DNA of 64,000 nt, taken from positions 5,759,001 through 5,823,000 of the forward strand of contig NZ_CP030265.1 in NCBI RefSeq assembly GCF_008843145.1. Direction: 5' to 3'. This stretch comes from Skermanella pratensis. GTDB taxonomy: Bacteria; Pseudomonadota; Alphaproteobacteria; Azospirillales; Azospirillaceae. A program made the translations under genes and the position numbers. Of the stretch, positions 1 to 8,627 are shown in pieces. The notes beneath the pieces are model-generated. The model was not told the DNA's origin. It saw only the letters and a program-made list of their open reading frames with translations, and did not search any database. How positions within the stretch are numbered: the first letter of the stretch is position 1; each line of letters begins with the position of its first letter.

Positions 1-138
1 CGGTGGATGCTCTTTGATGGCCATTTTTAACGTCTTGGATGGTGGCAATCTTGCGAGCTTGGCCTGAGGTCGATAAAATTTCCTTACAATTGCATGGGAA
101 TTCAGGCGGATTATCGTTTCACTTCCTTAACTTCCCGG

Positions 139-858
139 TTATCGCAATGCCAGCAGCCGCTCGACGAAGGCCGGCACCGTCCCGGTCGCGGAGCCGTAGA
201 TCGTCTCGTCGAACAGGGTGGCGCCTTCAGAGGGTTCCAGGTTCAGCTCCACGGTGTGCGCGCCGTTGATCCGCGCCTCCTGCACGAAGCCTGCGGCGGG
301 ATACACGTTGCCGGAGGTTCCGATTGACAGGAACAGGGCCGAAGTGGCAAGATTCTGATAAATGCGCTCCATTTCCAGGGGCATCTCGCCGAACCAGACC
401 ACGTGGGGGCGCATCTCCGCGACGGCCCCGCAATCGGCGCAATCATCCTCGACCGACAGGTCGGCGCGGATTTCGGAGATCGCGCCGCACACGCCGCACC
501 TGGCCTTCAGCAGCTCGCCGTGCATGTGGATCAGGTTGCGCGATCCCGCCCCCTCGTGCAGGTCGTCGATGTTCTGTGTGACCAGCAGGACCTCGCCGGG
601 CCATTCCCGCTCCAGCCGGGCCAGGGCGTCGTGGGCGGCGTTCGGCCGGACGTCGGCCTGGAGCAATCCGCTCCGCCGGTCGTTGTAGAAGCGGTGGACC
701 ATGTCGGGGTCGCGGGCGAAGCCCTCGGGCGTGGCTACATCCTCCAGCCGCACCCGTTCCCACACGCCGCCGGCGCAGCGGAACGTGTCCAGGCCCGATT
801 CCTTGGAGATGCCGGCGCCTGTCAGGATGACGATCCGGTCCGAAGGCTTTAACATCAT
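139..858 (-). CDS. cobB: Sir2-family NAD-dependent protein deacylase (CobB-like)
   Basis: This 239-residue protein removes acyl groups from lysines in the cytoplasm, using NAD. Seen: GAGIS at residues 14-18, TQNIDDLH at 94-101, the catalytic-histidine motif HMHGE at 111-115, and a zinc site of C121/C124 plus C140/C143. The segment FYNDRR (58-63) carries the Tyr and Arg that in class III sirtuins bind acidic acyl groups, so desuccinylation or demalonylation is likely as well as deacetylation (inference from family knowledge). The start is the first of two consecutive ATGs; the longer upstream reading frame is an artefact of the GC-rich sequence. It is a single gene, divergent from the DUF6314 gene. 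A functional link is possible with acs at 6.7 kb, whose conserved lysine is a classic CobB target. Confidence 0.93.
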   Translation of the reverse strand: MMLKPSDRIVILTGAGISKESGLDTFRCAGGVWERVRLEDVATPEGFARDPDMVHRFYNDRRSGLLQADVRPNAAHDALARLEREWPGEVLLVTQNIDDLHEGAGSRNLIHMHGELLKARCGVCGAISEIRADLSVEDDCADCGAVAEMRPHVVWFGEMPLEMERIYQNLATSALFLSIGTSGNVYPAAGFVQEARINGAHTVELNLEPSEGATLFDETIYGSATGTVPAFVERLLALR

Positions 859-887
859 GATGCTTTTTCCGAAGCGGGAGAGTTGGC

Positions 888-1373
888 GTGAGTTTAGGGG
901 CGTGCTTGGCCGAGGCCAATGGAAGAGTCCACGCGGTGGCGGACCTGCGCGCATTCCTGGCGGGCGCGTGGCGCATCGCCCGCACCATGCGCGACGCCCG
1001 GCTGGGACAGGACGGCTCGTTCGACGGGACCGCGGTCTTCCGGGACTTGGGCGACGGGGAGCTGCTGCTGAGGGAAACCGGCATATTGCGCTTCGGCGGG
1101 CATGCGGGACCGGCCGAGCAGACCTACCGATATACCTTCCCGGACGGGCCGCGGCGCGCGATGGTCTTCCGCCACGACGGCTCGCCGTTCCATGACCTGG
1201 ACCTGTCGGACGGCGCCGCCGAGGTTCTGCACCGCTGCGGCGCCGACGTCTATCGCGGCGGCTTCCGGGTCGAGGGTCATGGCGCCTGGAGGGTGCGCTG
1301 GCTGGTCGGCGGGCCGCGCAAGGACTATCACATGGTGACGCGGTACAGCCGAGTTCCGGATCCGGAGGAGTAG
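888..1373 (+). CDS. DUF6314 family protein
   Basis: A 161-residue protein with a single beta-rich, lipocalin-like domain. Seen: an early FLAGAWRI segment, repeated short hydrophobic strands, and the C-terminal signature W-x-V-x-GPRKDY typical of DUF6314. It has no signal peptide or membrane segment, so it is probably cytosolic. The function is unknown. The GTG start at 888 has no strong ribosome site; an in-frame GTG at 936, directly before the conserved domain, is an alternative. The stop lies two bases before the phosphatase gene, so the three genes 888-2690 look like one transcript. Confidence 0.75.
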   Translation: MSLGACLAEANGRVHAVADLRAFLAGAWRIARTMRDARLGQDGSFDGTAVFRDLGDGELLLRETGILRFGGHAGPAEQTYRYTFPDGPRRAMVFRHDGSPFHDLDLSDGAAEVLHRCGADVYRGGFRVEGHGAWRVRWLVGGPRKDYHMVTRYSRVPDPEE

Positions 1374-1375
1374 CG

Positions 1376-1882
1376 ATGGTCAAGGTCCTGTTCGTATGCA
1401 CCGGCAACATATGCCGCTCCCCCACCGCCGAGGGGGTGTTCCGCCACCTGGTCGCCGAGGCCGGACTGGCCGGCCAGATCGAGACCGACAGCGCCGGCAC
1501 CCACGGCTACCATGTCGGCGAACCGCCGGACCGGCGCTCGGTGGCCGCGGCCGGCAAGCGCGGCGTCGATATCGGCGACCTGCGCGCCCGCCGGGTGAAG
1601 CCGGCCGACTTCGAGGAATTCGACCTGATCCTCGCGATGGACCAGGGGCACTACGACCAGCTCGTCCGCATGGCGCCCGACGGGGCCAAGGACCGCGTCA
1701 GGCTGTTCATGGACTATGCGCCGGACGCCCCCCGGCGCGAGGTGCCCGATCCCTACTACGGCGAGGGCACCCACTTCACCGAAGTGCTCGACCTGGTCGA
1801 GGCGGCCTCGTCGGGCCTGCTCGACCGGCTCCGCCATTCCCGCCCGGGAGCCGTCCATTTCCATGCCGCCGAAGATTCCTGA
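1376..1882 (+). CDS. Low-molecular-weight protein-tyrosine-phosphatase family protein
   Basis: A 168-residue cytosolic phosphatase. Seen: the P-loop C(X)5R at C8-R14 (CTGNICRS) and the general-acid motif DPYYG at D125-Y128. It is at normal family length. The next gene, a fructosamine-kinase homologue, starts inside this gene's last 20 bases, implying translational coupling. In other bacteria, members of this family beside fructosamine-kinase homologues dephosphorylate ribulosamine-5-phosphate or erythrulosamine-4-phosphate adducts on proteins. That is therefore a more likely role here than phosphotyrosine signalling (inference from context). Confidence 0.93.
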   Translation: MVKVLFVCTGNICRSPTAEGVFRHLVAEAGLAGQIETDSAGTHGYHVGEPPDRRSVAAAGKRGVDIGDLRARRVKPADFEEFDLILAMDQGHYDQLVRMAPDGAKDRVRLFMDYAPDAPRREVPDPYYGEGTHFTEVLDLVEAASSGLLDRLRHSRPGAVHFHAAEDS

Positions 1883-2690
1883 CAGCGTCGGCACGGTAGC
1901 TTCGGCCAGGCCGCTGGCCGGCGGCAACGCCGCCCAGCTGTGGCTGCTCGATCTCCGGGACGGGCGGCGGGTGGTCGCCAAATGGGGCAGGGGCTTGGCG
2001 CTCGAGGGCATGATGCTGCGCCATCTCGCCGACCATTCCCGCCTGCCGGTACCGGAGATGTACCACGCCGAAGACCGCCTGCTGGTGATGTCCCACATCG
2101 AGAGCGACGGCGGCCTGACCGCTTCCGCCCAGGAGCACGCCGCCGAACTGGTCGCGGCGCTGCACGGCATCGGGGCTCCCCGCTATGGGTTTCCGCAGGA
2201 CACGCTGATCGGTCCGCTGCCCCAGCCGAATCCGGAATCCGACGACTGGATCGCCTTTTTCCGCGACCACCGCCTGATGCACATGGCGCGCAAGGCGCTG
2301 GACGAGCGGCGGATCGACGGCACCCTGATGGCGGCGATCGAGCGGCTTGCCGCCCGGCTTCCCGACCTGATCGGCGAGCCCGCCCCGCCGAGCCTCATCC
2401 ACGGCGACCTGTGGGGCGGCAACGTGCTGGCGTTCCGGGGACGCATCGCCGGCTTCATCGACCCGGCGGTTTATCATGCCGATCCGGAGATCGAGCTGGC
2501 CTTCTCCACCCTGTTCGGCACCTTCGGGGAACCCTTCTTCCGCCGGTACCGCGAGCTTCGCCCGATCCGGCCGGGCTTTTCCGAAGTGCGCCGCGACCTC
2601 TACAACCTGTATCCGCTGCTGGTCCATGTCCGCCTGTTCGGCGGCAGCTACCGCGGGCAGGTCGCCCGGATCGTGAACCGCTTCGGCTGA
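1863..2690 (+). CDS. Fructosamine/ketosamine-3-kinase family protein
   Basis: A 275-residue kinase of the aminoglycoside-phosphotransferase fold that phosphorylates sugar adducts (ketosamines) on amines or proteins, making them unstable so they fall off. Seen: an N-terminal nucleotide-binding lobe with VVAKWG (the Lys of the beta-3 strand), the catalytic loop HGDLWGGNVL, and the metal-binding FIDPAVYHADPEIELA, the characteristic fructosamine-kinase form of the DFG-like motif. The ATG at 1863 is chosen because homology starts right after it; it overlaps the phosphatase by 20 bases. Together the pair forms a plausible protein-deglycation module. The substrate is more likely a ribulosamine or erythrulosamine than fructosamine, by analogy with bacterial homologues. 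Confidence 0.9.
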   Translation: MPPKIPDSVGTVASARPLAGGNAAQLWLLDLRDGRRVVAKWGRGLALEGMMLRHLADHSRLPVPEMYHAEDRLLVMSHIESDGGLTASAQEHAAELVAALHGIGAPRYGFPQDTLIGPLPQPNPESDDWIAFFRDHRLMHMARKALDERRIDGTLMAAIERLAARLPDLIGEPAPPSLIHGDLWGGNVLAFRGRIAGFIDPAVYHADPEIELAFSTLFGTFGEPFFRRYRELRPIRPGFSEVRRDLYNLYPLLVHVRLFGGSYRGQVARIVNRFG

Positions 2691-2697
2691 CCTCTCC

Positions 2698-3354
2698 TCA
2701 GGGAAACAGCTGGCGGTACAGCAGCAACGCCGCCTCGATGATCAGGATCACCACGGCGACCACGACCGTGACGCTGCCGACGGCGACGCACAGGCCCAGG
2801 GTCACGCAGACGCCGTCCTTCTCCAGCAGGCCCAGCGCCATCAGCGCCACGGCGAAGGCGGGCAGCAGGTTGCCCAGCGGGATCGGCAGGATCAGGATAA
2901 GGGAGAGCAGAAGGCAGACCGCGCCCAGCATCCGCTCGCCCGGGCCGTCGGTCAGGACCGCCCAGCGCGGCCTGAGCAGGCGCTCGGCCCAGACCAGATA
3001 GCGCCGGGTGGCGCCGGCCATCTTCAGGAAAGTCTCCCGCCGCACCGTCAGCCGGGCCAGCCGGGCGGGCAGCCAGGGCGCCCGGTGGCCCAGCATCAAC
3101 TGGGCCGCGAACAGCACCATCGGCAATCCCAGCACGGTGGACAGGCCGGGCAGCGGCACCGGGATCATGTTGGGCAGGGCGAAGATCAGCAGCAGCGCCC
3201 CGAACGCCCGGTCGCCCAGCAGCGTGATCAGGTCTCCCAGCACGATCCGGTCGTCCGGGTGGCCCTCGACGAAGATGTCCAGCAACTCGGATGCCCGTGG
3301 ACGCCCGTGGGGAGAGATCGCGTGCTTCGAATGGGCAAGCATTTCGTCGGGCAT
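2698..3354 (-). CDS. ExoD-family exopolysaccharide synthesis membrane protein
   Basis: A 218-residue inner-membrane protein. Seen: a soluble N-terminal segment of about 50 residues, then hydrophobic stretches at about 45-75 (with NMIPVPLPGLST and a following GLPMVLFAAQ), and two to three more near the C terminus (120-215). The layout and the PxPLPGxSTxxGxP signature fit the ExoD family, which is linked to exopolysaccharide production and alkaline tolerance in rhizobia; the biochemical activity is unknown. It is convergent with the deglycation operon (seven bases apart) and follows a small membrane-protein gene on the same strand. Confidence 0.85.
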   Translation of the reverse strand: MPDEMLAHSKHAISPHGRPRASELLDIFVEGHPDDRIVLGDLITLLGDRAFGALLLIFALPNMIPVPLPGLSTVLGLPMVLFAAQLMLGHRAPWLPARLARLTVRRETFLKMAGATRRYLVWAERLLRPRWAVLTDGPGERMLGAVCLLLSLILILPIPLGNLLPAFAVALMALGLLEKDGVCVTLGLCVAVGSVTVVVAVVILIIEAALLLYRQLFP

Positions 3355-3376
3355 TCTCGGGAGCCGCTCTCCGGCC

Positions 3377-3658
3377 TCAAGGTTCGCGAAGGTTCAGGAT
3401 GTCGTGCTTGACCGATTTCCAGACCATCGAGAGCATGTAGATGACGGCGAAACCGACCAGGTTGAGCACCAGGACCACGGCGATCATGCCGAACATGGAC
3501 TGCTGGTCCAGGAACAGCCTCAGGGTGCCGTCCAGATGCAGCGCGACCAGCACCGCCACGCTGGCGCCGATCGCGGCGAGCGGCAGCAGCACCTTCAGCA
3601 GGACGGTGCGCAGCGTCCTGCGTCCTCGCCGGTCGCGCCGCTCCCACGGGTCGGTCAT
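3377..3658 (-). CDS. Small two-helix membrane protein, unrecognised
   Basis: A 93-residue protein with a basic, Arg-rich N terminus (about 15 residues), two predicted transmembrane helices (about 18-40 and 53-77), and a short charged tail ending NLREP. I do not recognise the family. The start MTDPWERR is chosen because a GGAG sits six bases upstream; two in-frame ATGs at 3670 and 3691 would add 4 or 11 residues. It lies 22 bases upstream of the ExoD-like gene in the same direction, so the two are probably co-transcribed. Confidence 0.65.
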   Translation of the reverse strand: MTDPWERRDRRGRRTLRTVLLKVLLPLAAIGASVAVLVALHLDGTLRLFLDQQSMFGMIAVVLVLNLVGFAVIYMLSMVWKSVKHDILNLREP

Positions 3659-3728
3659 CTGAAGCTCCATGGCGTCGTCGGGTACCGGCACGCCGTGCCG
3701 GCACCCGTCATATAGGCGACCGGAGCGC

Positions 3729-4718
3729 TCAGAACATCGCTTCGAGCACGCGGTCCGGCGGGGCGTGGCCGTCGGCGAAGGTCTTGATGTTGATGATCAC
3801 CTTCTCGCCCATGTCGATGCGGCCCTCGATCGTCGCCGAGCCCATGTGGGGCAGCAGGACGACGTTGTCGAGCGTCAGCAGCTTCGGGTTGATCGCCGGC
3901 TCGTGCTCGAACACGTCTAGCCCGGCCCCGGCCAGCTCGCCCTTCTGGAGCATGCGGGTCAGGGCGTTCTCGTCCACCACCTCGCCGCGCGAGGTGTTGA
4001 CGATGTAGCAGTGGGGCCGCAGCAGCTGCAGGCGCCGCGCCGACAACAGGTGGTACGTGGCCGGCGTGTGCGGGCAATTGATGGAGACGATGTCCATCCG
4101 CGCCAGCATCTGGTCCAGGCTCTCCCAGTACGTCGCCTCCAGCTCGCCCTCGATCTCGGGGTGGACGCGGCGGCGGTTGTGGTAGTGGATCGACAGGCCG
4201 AAGCCGCGGGCGCGCTTGGCCAGCGCCTGGCCGATCCGGCCCAGGCCGATGATGCCCAGGCGCTTGCCCCAGATCCGGTGACCCAGCATGGTGGTCGGAC
4301 CCCAGCCCTTCCACTCGCCGGCCCGGACCAGCCGCTCGCCTTCCGACAGGCGGCGGGACACCGCGAGCAGCAGCGCCATGGTCATGTCGGCCGTGTCCTC
4401 GGTCAGCACGCCGGGCGTGTTGGTGACTGTGATGCCGCGCTGGCGGGCGGTCTTCAGATCTATATGGTCCACGCCGGTGCCGAACGAGGCGATCAGCCGC
4501 AGGTTCGGGCCGGCCTGGGACAGGACGCGAGCGTCGATCCGGTCGGTCACCGTGGGCACCAGCACGTCGGCGGTCTTGACGGCCTCTATGAGCTCCGCCG
4601 CGGTCGGCGGCGTGTCGTCGTGGTTGAGGCGGGTGTCGAACAGCTCCATCATCCGCGTCTCGATCACGTCCGGCAGCTTGCGGGTGACGACGACGACGGG
4701 TTTCTTCTTCTCGGGCAT
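3729..4718 (-). CDS. D-isomer 2-hydroxyacid dehydrogenase (glyoxylate/hydroxypyruvate reductase type)
   Basis: A 329-residue NAD(P)-dependent oxidoreductase that reduces 2-oxo acids such as glyoxylate or hydroxypyruvate. Seen: an N-terminal substrate domain, the Rossmann motif GLGRIGQALAKRA at mid-protein, NTSRGEVVDENAL carrying the catalytic Arg, the Glu about 30 residues later, and the catalytic His in LLPHMGSAT. Length and motifs fit the GyaR/GhrB group. The start MPEKKKPVV has a GGAG about ten bases upstream; an in-frame ATG at 4748 would add ten residues without homology. The exact substrate cannot be told from sequence. Confidence 0.9.
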   Translation of the reverse strand: MPEKKKPVVVVTRKLPDVIETRMMELFDTRLNHDDTPPTAAELIEAVKTADVLVPTVTDRIDARVLSQAGPNLRLIASFGTGVDHIDLKTARQRGITVTNTPGVLTEDTADMTMALLLAVSRRLSEGERLVRAGEWKGWGPTTMLGHRIWGKRLGIIGLGRIGQALAKRARGFGLSIHYHNRRRVHPEIEGELEATYWESLDQMLARMDIVSINCPHTPATYHLLSARRLQLLRPHCYIVNTSRGEVVDENALTRMLQKGELAGAGLDVFEHEPAINPKLLTLDNVVLLPHMGSATIEGRIDMGEKVIINIKTFADGHAPPDRVLEAMF

Positions 4719-4931
4719 CGGACCGGATCTCCCTGGCGGCTTCGCCATGCCATACCAAGCGCCGTGCCGTCTTGTCCAGCGACGCGGTAAGATCGGACAT
4801 CCGGCAAGTGACCACCTCTTAACGGACTTGGTCTAGGCTGAGCCGTCTCGGGGCGGTCATATCCCCGCCACATTGAGGCAATAGCCCGTTCCAGGGCTTC
4901 CCAGACCTGTTACAGACCTGAGTTCTCGTCC

Positions 4932-5471
4932 ATGATATCTGCCGCCCGTTTCGGCATTCTCGCCATCTGCTTCGGCGTCCTGCTGCTGCCCGCTTCGCTT
5001 TTCGCTCCCGCTGCACTCGCGCAGGAGCCCGAGTCGGTCCCCGGCATGGCTCCGCCGACGGGCCTGCCGGTACCGCGCTTCGTCTCGCTCCGCTCGGCCG
5101 AGGTCAACGTGCGGACCGGGCCGGGCACGCGCTACCCGGTGGAATGGGTCTTCGTGAAGCGCGACATACCGGTGGAGATCACCGCCGAGTTCGACACCTG
5201 GAGACGCATCCGCGATTGGGAGGGGACCGAAGGCTGGGTTCACCAGAGCATGCTGTCGGGCAAGCGCGCCATGATCGTCACCGGCGGCGTCCGCGTTCTG
5301 CGCCGCACCGCCGGCGACGCCGCCGCGGGCTTGGCCAAGGTGGAACCCGGCGTCGCCGGCAAGTTGCTGCGCTGCGAGCAGGCCTGGTGCGAGGTCAATG
5401 TCGACGGCTACCGCGGCTGGCTCCAGCGGTCTGAATTCTGGGGCGTCTATCCGGCGGAAGCGATCGAATAG
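4932..5471 (+). CDS. Exported SH3-domain protein
   Basis: A 179-residue periplasmic protein. Seen: a signal peptide with a hydrophobic core at about 5-28 and an Ala-rich cleavage site (ALAQ, about residue 31), then two SH3-like repeats. The first has the signature VNVRTGPGTRYPVEWVF and ends GTEGWVHQSML; the second has GVRVLRRTAG through VDGYRGWLQRSEFWGVY. The GWVH and GWLQ turns and the final WGVYP are typical of the SH3_4-type family, proposed to bind cell-wall peptides. A cell-wall or signalling role is inferred. It is monocistronic and convergent with rubrerythrin. Confidence 0.85.
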   Translation: MISAARFGILAICFGVLLLPASLFAPAALAQEPESVPGMAPPTGLPVPRFVSLRSAEVNVRTGPGTRYPVEWVFVKRDIPVEITAEFDTWRRIRDWEGTEGWVHQSMLSGKRAMIVTGGVRVLRRTAGDAAAGLAKVEPGVAGKLLRCEQAWCEVNVDGYRGWLQRSEFWGVYPAEAIE

Positions 5472-5495
5472 GGGGGCATTCCAGCCCCCGCCCGT

Positions 5496-5912
5496 TCAAT
5501 CCAGCTGGTCCAGCATCTTCTGGAAACGGGCGGCATGGGCCTTCTCCGCCTTGGCGAGCGTTTCGAACCAGTCGGCTATTTCATCGAAGCCTTCCTCGCG
5601 GGCCGTGCGCGCCATTGCCAGATACATCTCGACGGCCTCGAAGGTCTCGCCGGCGATGGCGGCGGCCAGGTTCTGCCGGGTGGTGCCGATCGGCCTGCCC
5701 GTGGCCGGGTCGCCGACCTCCTGGAGGAATTCGAGATGGCCGTGGGCATGGCCGGTTTCCCCCTCCGCCGTGGTCCGGAACGCGGCGGCGGCATCGTGGA
5801 AGCCTTCCACGTCGGCCTGCTGGGCGAAATACAGGTAGCGCCGGTTCGCCTGGCTCTCGCTGGCGAAGGCCGCCTTCAGGTTCTGTTCGGTCCTGGAGCC
5901 CGAGAGCGACAT
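5496..5912 (-). CDS. Rubrerythrin-family diiron protein (short, no rubredoxin domain)
   Basis: A 138-residue four-helix ferritin-like protein. Seen: the helix motifs with metal-ligand Glu/His, ASESQANRRY, AEGETGHAHGHL, GETFEAVEMY and AKAEKAHAARF. The C-terminal rubredoxin zinc/iron knuckle of classical rubrerythrins is absent, so this is the short erythrin form. Expected role: peroxide reduction or iron handling in the cytosol. The ATG at 5912 has a strong GAGGAGG ribosome site. It lies directly downstream of the Irr gene on the same strand (about 140 bases), which fits iron or peroxide control. Confidence 0.88.
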   Translation of the reverse strand: MSLSGSRTEQNLKAAFASESQANRRYLYFAQQADVEGFHDAAAAFRTTAEGETGHAHGHLEFLQEVGDPATGRPIGTTRQNLAAAIAGETFEAVEMYLAMARTAREEGFDEIADWFETLAKAEKAHAARFQKMLDQLD

Positions 5913-6052
5913 TCCATCCTCCTCATCCTGGGGACGGTTCCGGTCGTGCCCCCGGCCGGGCCAAACCATCCCGGCACCTTATGCATCCCGAAGGAGGTAG
6001 GAGTCAATCAACCGGTAATATTCGAAACTGATCCGGGACCGAAAATGCCCGA

Positions 6053-6493
6053 TCAGCCGGCGGCGGGATCTTCGGGCATCAGGCGGATAATCACGTCGAC
6101 GCGCGCCACCTTGGTCCCGGCGGGTGCCTGGGGCAGGTGGGCGACGGTCACGCTCTCGCTCGGAATATCCTGTAGATTGCCCGACCCTTCGAAGAAGAAA
6201 TGGTGATGGTCGGCTACGTTCGTATCGAAATAGGACCGCCCCGCCTCGACCACCACCTCGCGTAGCAGTCCCGCGTCGGTGAACTGGTGCAACGTGTTGT
6301 AGACCGTCGCCAGAGACACCCGTACCTCGGCATCGGTCGCCTCGCCATGGAGCTGCTCCGCCGTGACATGCCGGTCGGCCTTGTCGAACAACAGGCGGGC
6401 GAGTGCCAGCCGTTGCCGTGTCGGGCGAAGGCCAACCTGCTGAAGCCGGTCCAGGACGTGCTTGAAGGGGCGTGTTCCAGTCATGGTTCGCAT
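6053..6493 (-). CDS. irr: Iron response regulator of the Fur superfamily (Irr type)
   Basis: A 146-residue transcription factor. Seen: a winged-helix DNA-binding half with GLRPTRQRLALARLLF and VSLATVYNTLHQFTDAGL, then a dimer/metal half with DHHHFFFEGSGNLQDI. It lacks the Cys pairs of Fur/Zur, and the sequence FEGSGNLQDIPS after the His cluster is typical of Irr, which senses haem status and controls iron and haem genes in alphaproteobacteria. The start MRTMTG is chosen over an upstream GTG-phase extension; ATG at 6484 is also possible. A half Irr box lies at 6545-6551, which suggests autoregulation. Confidence 0.88.
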   Translation of the reverse strand: MRTMTGTRPFKHVLDRLQQVGLRPTRQRLALARLLFDKADRHVTAEQLHGEATDAEVRVSLATVYNTLHQFTDAGLLREVVVEAGRSYFDTNVADHHHFFFEGSGNLQDIPSESVTVAHLPQAPAGTKVARVDVIIRLMPEDPAAG

Positions 6494-6544
6494 ATGGTAG
6501 CGGGCGGACACCAATGAAAGGTGCCTCGAAAATCAGCATTAATA

Positions 6545-6551
6545 TTTAGAA
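6545..6551. promoter_or_regulatory. Candidate half ICE (Irr) box upstream of irr
   Basis: TTTAGAA sits in an unusually AT-rich patch about 52 bases upstream of the irr start. Full Irr boxes are TTTAGAA followed, after a short spacer, by the inverted half TTCTAAA; here the second half is poorly conserved. The position fits autoregulation, but a seven-base match is weak evidence. Confidence 0.3.
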
Positions 6552-6612
6552 CGAATACAGCTCCGTGCGCAAGGTGGGGTATGGCGGCAAGCCATCCGGG
6601 GATGGGCGAACG

Positions 6613-6636
6613 AAAAAGGGGGGCTCAAGGCCCCCC
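6613..6636 (-). terminator. Rho-independent terminator of acs
   Basis: Read leftward, a seven-base-pair GC stem (GGGGGGC pairing with GCCCCCC around a five-base loop) is followed directly by a run of five T. It lies 36 bases past the acs stop and insulates acs from irr, which is on the same strand. Confidence 0.8.
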
Positions 6637-6671
6637 TCTCCCGACTTGATCCGATCTGCCGAACGGGCAGG

Positions 6672-8627
6672 TCAGCTGTGGTTCATGCGGTTGTCGACCA
6701 GTTCGCTGACCACGCCGGGATCCGCCAGCGTGGAGGTGTCGCCGAGCGCCTCGTGCTCGTTAGCGGCGATCTTGCGCAGGATGCGGCGCATGATCTTGCC
6801 CGAACGGGTCTTCGGCAGGCCCGGCGCCCACTGGATCAGGTCCGGCGTGGCGATCGGGCCGATCTCCTTGCGGACCCAGGTCACCAGCTCCTTGCGCAGC
6901 TCCTCGCTCGGGTGCTCGCCGGCGTTGAGCGTGACATAGGCGTAGATGCCCTGACCCTTGAGGTCATGCGGGTAGCCGACGACCGCGGCCTCGGCGACCT
7001 TCGGGTGGGCGACCAGCGCGCTCTCGATCTCGGCGGTGCCCATGCGGTGTCCGGACACGTTGATCACGTCGTCGACGCGGCCGGTGATCCAGTAGTACCC
7101 GTCGGCGTCGCGGCGGCAGCCGTCACCGGTGAAGTACTTGCCCTCGAAGGTCGAGAAGTAGGTCTGGACGAACCGGACATGGTCGCCGAACACCGTGCGC
7201 ATCTGGCCGGGCCAGCTGTCGGCCATGCACAGGTTGCCCTCGGTCTCGCCTTCCAGCAGCTTGCCGTCGTTGTCCACGACGACGGGCTGGACGCCGAAGA
7301 ACGGCAGCGTGGCCGAACCGGGCTTGGCCGTGGTGGCGCCGGGCAGCGGCGAGATCAGGATGCCGCCGGTCTCGGTCTGCCAGAAGGTGTCCACGATCGG
7401 GCAGCGCTCGTCGCCGACCACCCTGTGGTACCACAGCCAAGCCTCGGGGTTGATCGGCTCGCCGACCGAACCCAGGATGCGCAGCGACTTGCGGCTGGTC
7501 TTCTTGACCGGGGCCTCGCCCTCGCGCATCAGCGCGCGGATGGCGGTCGGCGCCGTGTAGAAGATCGACACGTTGTGCTTGTCGATCACTTCCCAGAAGC
7601 GCGAGACCGACGGGTAGTTCGGGATGCCCTCGAACATCAGGGTCGTGGCGCCGTTGGCGAGCGGGCCGTAGACGATGTAGGAGTGGCCGGTGACCCAGCC
7701 CACGTCGGCCGTGCACCAGTAGACCTCGCCCGGCTTGTAGTCGAAGACGTATTGGTGCGTCATCGAGGCATAGACCAGATAGCCGCCGGTGGTGTGAAGC
7801 ACGCCCTTGGGCTTGCCGGTCGAGCCGGAAGTGTAGAGGATGAACAGCGGGTCTTCCGCGCTCATCTCCTCCGGCGGGCAGTCGGCGGAAACCTTGGCGA
7901 TCTCCTCGTCGTACCAGACGTCGCGGCCCTCGGTCCATGCGACCTCGCCGCCGGTACGGCGGACGACGATCTGGGTCTTGACGTTCGGCGACCCTTCCAG
8001 GGCAACGTCGGCGTTCTTCTTCAGCGGCACCTTGCGGCCGCCGCGCAGCCCCTCGTCCGCGGTGATCAGCAGGTGGCTGTCGCAGTCGACGAGACGGTCG
8101 CGCAGGCTGTCGGGCGAGAAGCCGCCGAACACGATGGAGTGCATGGCGCCGACTCGGGCGCAGGCCAGCATGGCGTACGCGGCCTCGGGGATCATCGGCA
8201 GGTAGATGGTGACCCGGTCGCCCTTCTTGACGCCCTTGGCCTTCAGCACGTTGGCCAGCCGGCAGACCTGCTCATGCAGCTCGCGGTAGGTGATGTGCCT
8301 GCTTTCGGCCGGGTTGTCGCCTTCCCAGATGATCGCGGTCTGGTCGGCCTTGTCGGCGAGGTGGCGGTCGATGCAGTTGGCGCTGACGTTCAGCGTGCCG
8401 TCGAAGAACCACCGGATATGGACGTCGCCGGTGAAGCTGACGTCCTTGACCTTGGTGTAGGGGCGCATCCAGTCGAGGCGCTTGCCATGCTCGCCCCAGA
8501 AAGCCTCCGGATCCTTGACCGACTGCTCGTACATCCGGGCGTAGCCTTCGGCATCGACCCAGGCCGACTTCGCAGCAGCTTCGGGAGGCGGGAAGGTGCT
8601 GGGAGTTGTGTTCGGCGTTGTGTTCAT
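6672..8627 (-). CDS. acs: Acetyl-CoA synthetase
   Basis: A 651-residue AMP-forming enzyme that activates acetate to acetyl-CoA. Seen: the P-loop-like [12 protein letters not shown], the A5 region with [10 protein letters not shown], the hinge region [21 protein letters not shown], and the C-terminal [11 protein letters not shown], whose lysine is the regulatory acetylation site in this family. The length matches E. coli Acs (652). The start [11 protein letters not shown] is taken because the upstream ATG at 8651 adds only eight non-conserved residues. It is monocistronic with its own terminator. The Sir2 deacylase at 139-858 could reactivate the acetylated enzyme. Confidence 0.97.
   Translation of the reverse strand: MNTTPNTTPSTFPPPEAAAKSAWVDAEGYARMYEQSVKDPEAFWGEHGKRLDWMRPYTKVKDVSFTGDVHIRWFFDGTLNVSANCIDRHLADKADQTAIIWEGDNPAESRHITYRELHEQVCRLANVLKAKGVKKGDRVTIYLPMIPEAAYAMLACARVGAMHSIVFGGFSPDSLRDRLVDCDSHLLITADEGLRGGRKVPLKKNADVALEGSPNVKTQIVVRRTGGEVAWTEGRDVWYDEEIAKVSADCPPEEMSAEDPLFILYTSGSTGKPKGVLHTTGGYLVYASMTHQYVFDYKPGEVYWCTADVGWVTGHSYIVYGPLANGATTLMFEGIPNYPSVSRFWEVIDKHNVSIFYTAPTAIRALMREGEAPVKKTSRKSLRILGSVGEPINPEAWLWYHRVVGDERCPIVDTFWQTETGGILISPLPGATTAKPGSATLPFFGVQPVVVDNDGKLLEGETEGNLCMADSWPGQMRTVFGDHVRFVQTYFSTFEGKYFTGDGCRRDADGYYWITGRVDDVINVSGHRMGTAEIESALVAHPKVAEAAVVGYPHDLKGQGIYAYVTLNAGEHPSEELRKELVTWVRKEIGPIATPDLIQWAPGLPKTRSGKIMRRILRKIAANEHEALGDTSTLADPGVVSELVDNRMNHS

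Noticed and set aside
5472-5495. Short G/C hairpin between the SH3 gene and rubrerythrin considered as a terminator
   Set aside because: Only about a five-base stem and no T-run on either strand.
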